DNA of 13,720 nt, taken from contig JAAAVE010000190.1 of NCBI GenBank assembly GCA_015679605.1, positions 13,712 to 27,431 of the forward strand. Reading direction: 5' to 3'. A model generated the notes under the pieces. The model saw only the letters and a list, made by a program, of their open reading frames with translations, had not been told where the DNA came from and made no database searches. The stretch comes from Podila epigama (lineage: Eukaryota; Mortierellomycota; Mortierellomycetes; Mortierellales; Mortierellaceae). Numbering within the stretch: position 1 is the stretch's first letter; each line of letters begins with the position of its first letter. Positions 1-13,662 of the stretch are shown in pieces. A program made the translations under genes and the position numbers.

Positions 1-682
1 GGTTCTGGTTCTAGTTCTGGTTCTTGAAAGGAGAGTGTGTGCAGAAGAATGTATGTGTGGTAATGGTTGGTGTGTTGGTGGCAATGATGGGATAGTGGTG
101 GAGTATGGTGTGTGGTGTGGTGCGAATATGGATGAGTGGTTGCTATCTTGGTGAGGTGGGATATGTATGTAAAATAGGAACCAAGATTGAGAAGAAGAAG
201 AAAAAAAAAGGCAAAAGGACAATAAAAAGGATAAAAAAACAAGAGAAAACTGGTATACTTGAAAACTATGGTATTTCAGCTGGAGAGAGAGATAGGAGAA
301 AAATATAAAAAAAAGTACCCGATGAAAAGAATAAACAAGACGAAAAGTGAGGAGCTGATGCAGAAATGAGATGAAAAACGGAGGTTTTTTTCTTTTTTTT
401 TTTTGGTAGAGACAGAGATGAAGAAGAGGAAGGACGAAAAATATAATGGAGATGGGCCAGGTTGGTTGGGATGAACAATAGGAAATTTAAAAAGGGGAAA
501 GTGGGGGGAAAAGGAGAAAGAGAATGAGAGTGAATGAGAGTGACAAAAGAGATGAGGAGGTGTTAAAAAAAGGGTGGATGAGATGAATATTTCCGTTACA
601 CTTTTTTGAATTGTCTCTTTTTGTTTTCTGCTTGTTACTGCAGTCGTTGTTGTTGTAAAAGGAATTGTCGTTGCGTTGAAAA

Positions 683-724
683 GTGAAGAGTGATGAGTGA
701 TGAGTGATGAGTGGTGAGTGGTGA
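683..724. repeat. 7-bp tandem repeat (GTGATGA)
   Basis: Six head-to-tail 7-bp units are visible: GTGAAGA, three copies of GTGATGA, then two copies of GTGGTGA. The copies differ by single substitutions arranged in blocks, as expected for replication slippage. No function is claimed. Confidence 0.85.
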
Positions 725-815
725 GTCGCAGTCAACAGGAACGACAAGAACAAGAACAACAACAACAAAAAAAGGATGAAGAGCGAAAAAAAGGAGTGCG
801 TGAGTGAATGAGTAT

Positions 816-860
816 GGTGAGGTGAGGTGAGGTGAAGTGAGGCGAGATGAAGTGAATGAA
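816..860. repeat. 5-bp tandem repeat (GGTGA)
   Basis: Nine consecutive 5-bp units can be read. The first four are exact GGTGA and the rest are degenerate (AGTGA, GGCGA, GATGA, AGTGA, ATGAA). This is a decaying microsatellite in the purine-rich region. Confidence 0.8.
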
Positions 861-1073
861 GGAAATGAGCAATGCTTTTTTTGATTGAGACGGGGATAAT
901 GGGGAAGAAAAGGAAAAGGACCCCGTTGAGATGAAATGTCGTGTTATTATTTTTTTTGATGAGCTTTTTTTTTTTCTTTCTTTTTGAATATGTCTTTCCT
1001 TGCTTTTTGTGGGTTCGTGATGAGCAAAAGGGAGCGGTGATGAAGGAGAGGAGATGTAATGCAAGTAGTTGAC

Positions 1074-1138
1074 GGATGAAGGATGGATGGAGATGAAGGA
1101 TGGGGATGAAGGATGAGGGATGAAGGATGGGATGAAGA
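1074..1138. repeat. GGATGAA-type degenerate repeat
   Basis: An interspersed array of GGATGAA, GGATGG and GGGATGAA words covers this stretch. It belongs to the same family of short purine repeats seen elsewhere in the left 1.4 kb and again at 12470-12536. Confidence 0.7.
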
Positions 1139-1440
1139 AGAAGAAAAAAAAAAAAGGGCGGGAAACAAAATAGAACGCGATAAAAATTTGGGGGTGAAGG
1201 TGGCGAGTGGAGTGGATAGATTGATTGGATATTGATTGATTGAGTGATTATTGACTGATAAATTGAGTGTTCCACAGAGTGAGAAGAAGCGCGAGATTTG
1301 TCCGTAAGCAAAGGCTGAGGAGAAGAGGGGTTTGACCGTTGAGTTGAGCGAGTGGATGAGTGAGTGAGTGGTTGAGTGAGTTGTCGAGTGAGTTGAGTTG
1401 CAATAATAAATGAGCGCACATTCACACGTAGGCACACTCA

Positions 1441-2385
1441 CTCACTCACAAAGGCATACACTCATAGGCACAAACACACAGGCATGACGCAGGTACGGTA
1501 ACGGTGACAGTAACGGTAAAATTGTGCACACAGGCACACAATAATACAGGCACACAAGGATACACTCACAGAAATGGGAATAAAAAAGACCTGTCGATCA
1601 GGTCGAGACAGGTTGGGTCGGATAGCGGATATGGATAATAGGACAGGGCAAACAGGCAAAGGGTTATCAAACACATTTAAAAACACTGTTTGTGCTGACG
1701 TTGAAAAATGAATGAGCATGTATTATCACCAGCCATAAAACTACAACATTATTACAAAACATTTTACATTAGCGCATGAGAGACCATTTTTTTGCTGACC
1801 TTTTTGGTCATCCTTCTCTTGAACTCTTTGACTTGTTCAGTTCAGTCTCTACCGGATACATAGACACAATGGTCCCCCCGCAATAAAACGTCAACCGGTC
1901 TCGGATTCATCAGAAAAAGGTCTAGGGTTTCAAAAGCTACAGTTATTTTTTTTTACAAACAAATAAATGCTATGGATACTTTCTCTTGTTTAAGATGACA
2001 CTCTGTTTGTGTTGCTCGACTACATGAGGCACCTCATGATGGACCGAGGGGTGTTTGTTTAATTTATGGATGTTTTTTTCATGGCAAGAGTTTTTCTTGT
2101 TGTGTGGAGTACAATGGAGTGGAGTGGAGAGGGGTCTGTCAACATTACCCTTTTTTTTAATGCTCTGTGGGCATTGGACAGTGAGAATGAGAGCTTCTCC
2201 CACCACTGTTGAACCTTTTTAGGGTAAACAAACCAAGCAAGAAGTGAGCTGTAACAAGAGAAGAAGCGCTCAAGGCAAACCAAAATAAAAAGGAAAACAC
2301 TCCGCACCTGTCTTGATATGGTATTGTAGGCAAAATAAACAAGATTCTATGAAAAAAAAAGTGTTGGATGGACAGACGACCACTG
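1441..2385. other. Intergenic region, no gene recognised
   Basis: The first part, to about 1570, is CA-rich with repeated AGGCACACA-like words. The rest is mixed-composition sequence with short T runs. Short open frames on the minus strand (for example 1462-1719 and 1970-2307) show no recognisable domain and no splice pattern that extends them. I see no RNA gene. Confidence 0.5.
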
Positions 2386-2423
2386 CTCTCTCACTCTCTC
2401 TCTCTCTCTCGCTCTCGCTCTCT
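2386..2423. repeat. CT dinucleotide microsatellite
   Basis: An almost pure CT tract with occasional CA and CG interruptions. In one plus-strand frame it would encode alternating Leu-Ser, which explains the short open frame at 2313-2549. Confidence 0.9.
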
Positions 2424-2433
2424 GTTACTTGTC

Positions 2434-2442
2434 AGATTGGCC
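2434..2442 (-). promoter_or_regulatory. CCAAT-box candidate
   Basis: The minus strand reads GGCCAATCT. The CCAAT core is the site of the fungal HAP/NF-Y complex, which works in either orientation. A second copy with a fuller consensus lies about 275 bp to the right. Chance occurrence is possible, so confidence is low. Confidence 0.25.
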
Positions 2443-2601
2443 TTTGGGCTTGGTGCCTTGCTTACAAGAACGAAAAAGACATCAACAAAAGAGTCGAGAG
2501 CATCTTGAGTGTCATTCTCGGTTGGCGCTGTGTTGTCGAGTTCCTATAGACATTTGCTCTAGGCTATGATGCTGTGACATTGTGGCATGGACATGTCACG
2601 A

Positions 2602-2668
2602 AGGATAGGGAAGGATAGGAGGATACGAGGATAAAAGGATATGAGGGTACAAGGATACGAGGATAGGC
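2602..2668. repeat. 8-9 bp tandem repeat (GGATACGA-like)
   Basis: Units of 8-9 bp starting GGATA or GGGTA follow one another: GGATAGGGA, AGGATAGGA, GGATACGA, GGATAAAA, GGATATGA, GGGTACAA, GGATACGA, GGATAGG. The first GGATACGA and the last one are identical. It is noncoding. Confidence 0.8.
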
Positions 2669-2707
2669 GTTTGTGGATAGGCGATGTTCAATGTAAGCAA
2701 TTGCTCG

Positions 2708-2717
2708 CTGATTGGCC
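2708..2717 (-). promoter_or_regulatory. CCAAT-box candidate with good flanks
   Basis: The minus strand reads TTGGCCAATCAGCG around this point. This fits the fungal CCAAT-binding complex consensus (purine-purine-CCAAT-C/G-A-G) well. It sits about 0.9 kb upstream of the phosphatase ATG. Whether it serves that gene or an unseen transcript cannot be decided from sequence alone. Confidence 0.35.
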
Positions 2718-2784
2718 AAGTTTCCCCCCCCCCTATTTTTATCCACAGCACAAACAGGAGGATATGGCAACTCCATCCAGCAGC

Positions 2785-2807
2785 TATCAGCTGGGGCCCC
2801 GCTGATA
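2785..2807. repeat. Near-perfect 23-bp palindrome
   Basis: The arms TATCAGC and GCTGATA are exact reverse complements and flank a GGGGCCCC core. Only one T next to the left arm is unpaired. The outer parts contain GATA/TATC words, the core of fungal GATA-factor sites. It could be a dimeric protein-binding site or a cruciform; no function is shown. Confidence 0.6.
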
Positions 2808-3360
2808 TACTGTTGTCAATAGCTGTGGATGGTATGACCCAACTGGGTGACGAGGAGCCAGAGCCATGGCCGGATGCAGGGTTCAATGACGGGCGACCGA
2901 GATAGAGGTTAGAAATAGGGAGGGACAAGAGATGGGAATGGGGATGGGGGGATGGAGACGGAGAAAGAGACAGTCAAAAGCAGGGGCCGAGCCATGTGTG
3001 AAGAATGAGCTCACTGAGAGAATGAGACAGTGAAGAGAGAGAGAGAAAGAGCCCGGGTCTCCCTCCCAACAAACATCATCATCTTGCCTCGGCTGAGATG
3101 GTTGAGTGGTACTTCTGGACTTGTGGACTCCATTCGACCAAGGGGGCTTTGCTTCATGCGACTGTGGCAGTGGCAGTGGTATGCTCTGTCTGTAGTGCAG
3201 TGCAGTGTGAGCAACAGGTGTCGATGTAACATTGTTGCATGGTTGCATGTGTGAGCAACTCCAAAGCAGGAATGTTTTTTCCACCGCACTGTCAACATCA
3301 ACACACTCACTGACAAACAACAAACAACACAGTCCAACAACTCACTGCAATTTCACTCCG

Positions 3361-3615
3361 CACGCCATCTTTTCTTCATCTTTTCCGTCTTTCTTTTCTT
3401 TCTTCTTTCTTCTTTTCTCTTCACTTTCACTTTCTTCACTTTCTTCACTTTCTTCACATCTCTTTTCTTCCGTTCACTTCACTTCTCCATCTCATCCTCA
3501 TTCTCATTCCCATCCTCATCCTCATCCTACTTTCTTATCAAATCATTTCTCACGCACTCATCCCTAGTTCACTCATCCACTTAATCAAGTTCACTTTCTC
3601 CCCTCTTCTGGCACA
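3361..3615 (+). promoter_or_regulatory. CT-rich promoter/5' UTR of the phosphatase gene
   Basis: A 250-bp stretch composed almost only of C and T on the coding strand ends just before the ATG at 3616. It includes a 9-bp period (CACTTTCTT) around 3421-3463 and a 6-bp period (CATCCT) around 3490-3530. CT-rich blocks just upstream of coding regions are known from filamentous fungi, where they help set the transcription start. No convincing TATA box was seen. The transcription start is not determined. Confidence 0.55.
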
Positions 3616-6600
3616 ATGTACCCGAACCCTTACCAGAACCAGAACCAGAACCCCCAGGGCGGCGGGTACCCTCCTGCTATCAATACCCAGCCGCAGCAGC
3701 CACAGATCTACTCTCCTCCAACTGCTGGTGGTGGATATCCCTCCCAATCCCCTTACCCACCTCCAACCTCGGCTTACCCACCCCCTACCTCAGCCTACCC
3801 ACCTGCCTACCCACCCGCTCCTGCTCCAGGAGCCAACACCTACCCTGGAGGCATGATGTACGCTCCTCCACCAGGCACACAGCCTCCTGCCCATGCTCCT
3901 CCTCCTTCCACCTATCCTTCACCCGCTTCAGCTCCCTATGCACCTCCTCCAGCTCCCTACGGAACACCTTCGGGTAATCCCTTTGGTGCATCCATCACGG
4001 CGCCCTACGGCACCCCATCCTCCATCCCCGCCCCACATCCTACAGGCGCCTTGCCCAGTGCCATGCCCAGTGCCTTGCCTAGCGCTATGCCAAACCATCA
4101 GCAATTCGCTCAGCAGCAGCACTCGCAGAGCAACCTGTTGGCCGCTTACGCCGCCCCTGTTGTACTCCCTCCCCACCAACCCACCTTTGGCTTCATGTGC
4201 GGACCACTCGTCCGCTACCAGAACCTGGACGTTCAACAGGGCAACTGGATTGGTTCAGTCCTATTGGTCTCCAAGCCCGAGACCTCTGGTCAGCCTGCGC
4301 CTGTGCTCACTTGGAACGATGGACGGTCTGCACCTCAAGCAGTGACCGCACAAGCCATCGATGGTTATAATCAATCCATCTTTTGGCGCTTTGCGTTGGT
4401 CATTCCACAGGATCATCATGCCACCAAACGTATCAGCTACTCTATCAATAATGGGCCTACCTACCATTTCCATGTCGCTGGTCGTGCCGAGACTTTCAAG
4501 TGGATGTTTTATAGTTGTAACGGCTTTTCATCGAATGTTGACTCGGGTATGTGTTTTTATTTTTTATTTTTCCTTCTTTTTCTTTCTTTGTGTGCCTGTG
4601 TGTGTCTCTGTGTGTGTGATTATGTGGTTGTGTTTTGTCACATTTTTTGTCGGGATAAAAAAAAAAAGTGTGGCGAACACCGCAAAGAGAGTTACAATGA
4701 CGACAACAAAGGAGAAAAGGAGAGAGCCTTTGACAGGACCCTTTGGAACATCGCAAAACATCACATACTCGGCTTCGGATCTATAACTCTCCGTTTCAGG
4801 ATCAAAGGAGGAAAAAAAAAAAAATTGGATACAATCCGAAATGACATTGAGCGAGTGCGAGTAAAAAGAGTTTGAAAGGTGAACAACAATACTATCGAAT
4901 CATGGCAACACCTTTATCATCAACAAACAAACAACAATGCCTTTTCTCGGTTCAAAAGCAGGGGGGTTTGGGGTGGGGGACAAGGCCAACAGGTATGATT
5001 TTGCTGACTGGCTGCCTTTAATTTTGGGTTACAAAAAAAAATCGAAAAAAAGTTGTTCCTTTTCTTCCTTGTTTGTATGGACTGAACTTTGGGTTAGGTT
5101 TGGGTGGATGTCCTCCTGGACTTTTTTTTTTTTATGGACAACAGGTGGACTTTGAAAGAGCATTGCATGTGTGTGTGCATGGGCTTGCGCACATTTTTTT
5201 TTAGCGCCTCACAGAGCACAAAATCGGTGTGGGAAGAACATCTCGGTCGCTACACAAGGTCCAAACATCCAAAACTGTGGCGGTGTCGGGGACAACAGCT
5301 GAGAGCAATTCACAATCAAACATGCACACTCACACACACTCACACACCCACAGCACTCACAACACATTCAAACATCCATTGAGGTTGTTTTTATTTTTGT
5401 TTGAATATCAATTGAAAATTAACATTTATTTTTATTACCCAAATATGCATCGCATCATAGTTGCTCTTGGCGGTGCAAACCCATTGTGGAATGACATGCT
5501 GGCCAAGCACGTACAACAACCGTATCATGTCATGATTGGTGGAGGCGATCAGCTTTATTGCGATAGTCTGTTGGAAGAGCCCGAGATGAAAGAGTGGCTG
5601 TCGCTGACCATCGAGGGTCGCGAGAAGACAGCCTGTAAGCCTCACTGGATTACTGCCATTGAAAAGTATTACTTTAACCGTTACTGCAGCTGGTTCTCAC
5701 AGGGCTCCTATAGCCAGGCTCTCGCATCCATCCCCACCGTCAACATGTGGGACGACCACGAGTAAGTTGAGGATATGTTTTCTTATTCTTATTCCTTTTT
5801 TTTTTTTTTTTTTTTTTTCATTTGTAAAAAAGATTTCAACTGTCAAGATGAAGGAAAATCGGCCACTAACCTATTATCTCTCCTTCATCAACATCACCTC
5901 ATTAAAGCACAATTGACGGATATGGATCGTACCCAGAGTCAACGCAAAAGAGTCATACAATGAGCATCATTGGCGCAGTCTCCCGTCGCTTCTATCTCTT
6001 GTTCCAACATCACAGCACGCCTACGCTTGTGCCCCAACATGGATTCTTCTCGGCAGGTGTCGGCGAAAACATTCTCACTTCTCTTGGACCTTCCACCTCA
6101 CTTCTTGTCTTGGATGCTCGCTCTGAACGTACAAAGTTCTTGGTCTGCTCAGATCAGACGTATGACTTGGCTTTTGCTAAATTGTACCATGAGATTCCTC
6201 ACGGAACACGCCACTTGCTCGTCCAGCTCGGTGTGCCTATTGCCTATCCTCGTTTGGTCTTTGCAGAGAGTTTGATGGGATCTGTTGGTAATGTGCTAGG
6301 CAATCTTGCGGGCGCCAAGGGTGTGGTCAACAAGTTGAATGGCGAACCTGAGCTACTGGATGATTTGAACGACCATTGGACCGCCAAGACGCACAAAGCT
6401 GAACGCAACAAGTTCTTGACGCGTCTTCAGAACTTTGCTAATGACCGCAAGATCCGTGTGACGTTTATTTCGGGCGATGTGCATTGTGCAGGCATGGGAC
6501 GGTTCACAGCCAAGATCAGTCCACCAGAGAAGGACCCTCAATTGATGTACCAGCTCATCTCGTCGGCTATTGTCAACATCCCACCACCCGACAAGGTTAT

Positions 6601-6943
6601 TTCACTGTTGCACTTCCAGGACAAGGTTCACATTTTGGACGGACGAGTCAAGACGTATGAGGACATGTACCCCATGTTCACGACCGATGTCGATGGCACG
6701 CCTCTCAACCAGGACAAGCTCCTCCCACGACGCAACTACTCGCATGGCATTTACAACCCCAACACTGGCTCCATCGAGATTTCCATCTTTGCCGAGAATG
6801 TCCGTGGTGGGCCTGAACACACTCCTGGTGGCGACCGAGGCACCAAGCCCTACACCATTCATGTTCCCCGCTTGGAGGAAAAAAAAAAAAAAAAGAAAAT
6901 GAAAATATCGAATATCAGAAGCTTTTTTTTTCTTTGCACATGA
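3616..6943 (+). CDS. Fungal PhoD-like metallophosphatase with Pro/Tyr-rich N-terminus
   Basis: Predicted binuclear-metal phosphatase/phosphodiesterase of the fungal PhoD-like family; substrate unknown. Inferred exons are 3616-4546, 5461-5761 and 5908-6943, giving 755 aa. Residues 1-180 are low complexity (YPPP, APPP, PSAMPSAL, Gln-rich) with a PPAY motif at 62-65. Residues about 190-300 form the family's N-terminal region, ending in WMFYSCNGFS. The catalytic part shows PLWNDML, HVMIGGGDQLY (D340), WDDHD (407-411), IDGYGSYP, LLVLDARSERT, GVPIAYPRLVF, LLDDLNDHWTAKTHK, SGDVH (599-603), SSAIVNIPPPD and LLPRRN, all in family order. There is no signal peptide or membrane segment, so a cytosolic enzyme is likely. 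The ATG is the first in frame after the CT-rich block. Odd points are a 914-nt first intron and a 16-A run near the stop, which makes the last ~20 residues uncertain. The gene converges on the kinase gene. Confidence 0.88.
4547..5460 (+). other. Intron 1 of the phosphatase gene (914 nt)
   Basis: The donor GTATGT follows ...GTTGACTCGG, and the acceptor is CATCATAG before TTGCTCTTGGCGG. Joining them restores the frame and yields SNVDS-VALGGANPLW, as the family expects. A branch-like TTAAC lies about 40 nt before the acceptor. The intron holds T runs and a CA-rich repeat near 5320-5365. Nearly 1 kb is long for a fungal intron, so a small hidden exon or an unusual insertion cannot be excluded, although the simple join already gives a family-like sequence. 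Confidence 0.7.
5762..5907 (+). other. Intron 2 of the phosphatase gene (146 nt)
   Basis: Donor GTAAGT, a perfect-looking branch site ACTAAC at 5865-5870, and acceptor TTAAAG, the first AG after the branch site. The junction splits the last Asp codon of WDDHD (GA|C) and leads into TIDGYGSYP. A 23-T run occupies 5796-5818. Confidence 0.88.
6879..6894. repeat. 16-A homopolymer inside coding exon
   Basis: Sixteen A residues follow codons for VPRLE. As given they encode Glu plus a Lys run, and the frame continues to a stop at 6941-6943. One A fewer would end the protein at once (after RK); one A more would extend it far into T-rich sequence. The true C-terminus therefore depends on the exact run length. 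Confidence 0.95.
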
Positions 6944-7433
6944 TCATTTTTCTCTCTTTAAATCTTTTATTTAGCTTTTTTTTTTTATACTCACTCACTT
7001 GTCTTGTTTTAATTTCATTTTGTCATTCTTCTTTTCTTTTCTTTTTTTCTTTCTTTTTGCACGATTCATTTCTTTAGTAGGCGTGTCATTAAAAAATGAA
7101 AAAAGACAAGCAATAACCGTTCAATTTCTGAATAACTCGCAAAAAACTATCGTGATAAAAAAAAAAAAAAAAAAAAAAACTCTACAATGCTGTCTACATC
7201 GAGCATGTCACAAGGAAGAGAAAAAAAATATACCCTATCCATCATCAAAACTACATGCACATAAACCCCTTTCTATCCATCCATCCTTTTGACGAAGCTT
7301 TTTTTAAAAAAAAAGGAGAGGCTTTTTATTTTCGCACATGACTTTTCTTTCTCTGTCTACTTTTTTCCTCCCCTATTTTTTTTTTCTTTTTTTTTGTTCA
7401 CCTGGGTCATGATGAAAGGTGCATGTGTTCCTC
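6944..7433. other. Convergent intergenic region with both 3' UTRs
   Basis: 490 bp between the two stop codons. It is dominated by T runs, CTTTT blocks, and a 23-A run at 7157-7179. No gene is recognised in it. The A/T-rich composition suits 3' ends of both transcripts, and overlapping convergent transcripts are possible. Confidence 0.7.
7325..7330 (-). terminator. Poly(A) signal candidate for the kinase gene
   Basis: The minus strand reads AATAAA here, about 104 nt past the kinase stop codon, inside an A/T-rich 3' region. Position and sequence suit a polyadenylation signal. Fungal signals are degenerate, so this remains a candidate. Confidence 0.45.
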
Positions 7434-12269
<4,836 letters not shown>

Positions 12270-12472
12270 GATTGAATCTTTTTATTATTATTATTGTTGT
12301 AATTAGATGTGAGGATGCAAAGTCCTTGGTCTTGATGAATTAATGGCAAGGATGGGAAATTATGGCGCGTTTAGTGAAGGAAAAAGAATGAAGAAAAAGA
12401 TGGAATGAAGATATTAAAGTCGACGTAAAAAGAAGGAAAGAGGGGGCGAAGGTGATGGAGATGGGAGATGGG

Positions 12473-12536
12473 TTGGATGGATGGAAGGATGGAAGGATGG
12501 ACGGATGGATGGACGGAATGGATGGGATGGATGGAA
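12473..12536. repeat. GGATGGA degenerate tandem repeat
   Basis: A run of GGATGGAT, GGAAGGAT and GGACGGAT units in the kinase 5' flank. On the coding strand it reads as CATCCATC-type pyrimidine repeats. Confidence 0.85.
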
Positions 12537-12986
12537 TTGAAGAAAAAAGGAGAAAGGAAAAAAAGGATGGTAAAGAAGACAAGAAGAGGCAAACGGTTTA
12601 AAAAAACAAAACAAAATAAAATATGAAGGCGCTCAAATTTCGATTTGACACGCGCATTGTTGTTGTGCGTACAACGATGCATTATTATTATTTTCTGCAT
12701 TGTTTGTTTGTGGTAAGTAGGCCATTCTTGTCTTCTTTTGACTGCTGAAAAATAAAGCTGCTGGAATAAACATGTGTGATGAGTGTTGTGTGTTGTTTGT
12801 TGTGCTCACTGCCTCGCGAATGGCGAATGGAAGGAGACAGAGCGCAAAAAGTGGGAGCAGCAAAGTGTAAAGAGCGATAGAGCATTATTTCGGCTGGCTT
12901 GACCTTGGACATGGATGGATGAGGATGGCGGCAAGAGCCAAAAAGGGAGAGACAAAAAGGATGGCTTGCCACACTTGCACGCTTTC

Positions 12987-13024
12987 TATCCTATGCTATG
13001 CTACACTATACTATACTATACTAC
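12987..13024. repeat. CTATG/CTATA pentanucleotide repeat
   Basis: Consecutive 5-bp units CTATG, CTATG, CTACA, CTATA, CTATA, CTATA and a last CTAC. It is a short microsatellite about 0.7 kb upstream of the kinase ATG. Confidence 0.85.
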
Positions 13025-13504
13025 ATCTGAGCATTGATTGAGTAAAGAAAGAAAGTGAAAAAAAGGCTTATCCCTCGCACAGTTCGCGCTCTTACACTTC
13101 AAGATGGTCATTGCATGTGCAACAAATCATGTTGTCCTCACTCTCTGCTCTTGCCTTTCTTGTTTTCATATCTGCAACGTATCCTATCCATTTTTGAAAA
13201 GCCATTTCCACTCAAATTCCTCAGGAGTCAATCCTCGTTTATTGTATTCTTTTTTTCATTGCGAACATTGGCAACCTGCACAATCACATCCACACAGGAG
13301 GTCATCCTTGTAGAAGAGGGGGGTATGCATTAAAAATACACGACGCTGGTGCCACACTTGCCTACATCACAGGAAACGCGTTTTACTCGAATAATTCATG
13401 TTGCATGTTTGAAAAGAAGTGATAACGGAACGCCCCAACATATCAAGAATTTTAACACTCATTAACACACACGCACTCACACTCATGCACACGCACACGT
13501 GCAC

Positions 13505-13662
13505 TTACACACTTACTACTTATACTTCATACTTACACACTTACTACTTATACTTCATACTTACACACTTACTACCTATACTTGCATACTTACACACTCA
13601 CAACTTAAACTTACATACTTACACACTTACTACTTATACTTACATACTTACACACTTATTTA
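13505..13662. repeat. 28-29 bp minisatellite
   Basis: Five full units begin TTACACACTTACTACTTATA or a close variant at 13505, 13533, 13561, 13590 and 13619, with a partial sixth at 13648. The first two are identical 28-mers; later ones are 29 bp with a few substitutions. There are no unique spacers, so it is not a CRISPR array. It is noncoding and near the window edge. Confidence 0.92.

Larger units (their letters stand above)
1..1440. other. Gene-free purine-rich, repeat-rich region
   Basis: No conserved protein or RNA gene is recognised here. The plus strand is strongly G/A-rich, with many short tandem repeats built on GATGA, GTGAG and GGATG, so the minus strand is C/T-rich. The same strand bias, pyrimidines on the coding strand, precedes the phosphatase gene at 3361-3615 and the kinase gene at 12370-12600. 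By analogy this stretch may be the 5' flank or 5' UTR of a minus-strand gene whose coding part lies left of base 1; that is inference. A long minus-strand open frame at 487-1437 is low-complexity Ser/His/Pro/Phe and is not treated as a gene. Confidence 0.5.
2424..3360. other. Intergenic region upstream of the phosphatase gene
   Basis: No supported gene. It contains the GGATA repeat, two CCAAT-box candidates, the 23-bp palindrome and a run of nine C at about 2725. Overlapping short frames on both strands (for example 2883-3323 minus and 2684-2905 plus) have no recognisable domains and overlap one another, so they are not called. Confidence 0.5.
12270..13504. other. Upstream region of the kinase gene, no other gene recognised
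   Basis: From 12370 to 12600 the minus (coding) strand is CT-rich, like the flank before the phosphatase gene, and probably belongs to the kinase promoter or 5' UTR. Farther right are a CTATA-type microsatellite at about 12987-13024 and mixed sequence to 13440. A plus-strand frame at 13055-13333 has no recognisable domain. From 13450 the sequence becomes CA-rich and leads into the minisatellite. Confidence 0.5.

Noticed and set aside
487-1437. 316-codon minus-strand open frame
   Set aside because: It is low complexity throughout (Ser/His/Pro/Leu/Phe runs), follows the local CT repeat bias, and another minus frame is also long here. No domain or splice structure supports it.
1919-1931. Telomere-like TCTAGGGTTT word
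   Set aside because: A single copy without tandem repetition; chance is sufficient.
2313-2549. 78-codon plus-strand open frame
   Set aside because: Its centre is the CT microsatellite read as Leu-Ser repeats; the rest matches no known family and has no gene-like context.
5229-5460. In-frame extension upstream of phosphatase exon 2 with an ATG
   Set aside because: It reads through CA repeats and TA-rich intron sequence, unlike the family; a good acceptor at 5459-5460 explains the frame.
12688-13333. Short frames upstream of the kinase on both strands
   Set aside because: They overlap one another, show no domain, and cannot be joined to a recognised coding region by convincing splice sites.
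13505-13662. CRISPR-like array
   Set aside because: Units are directly adjacent with no unique spacers and the DNA is eukaryotic; it is a minisatellite.
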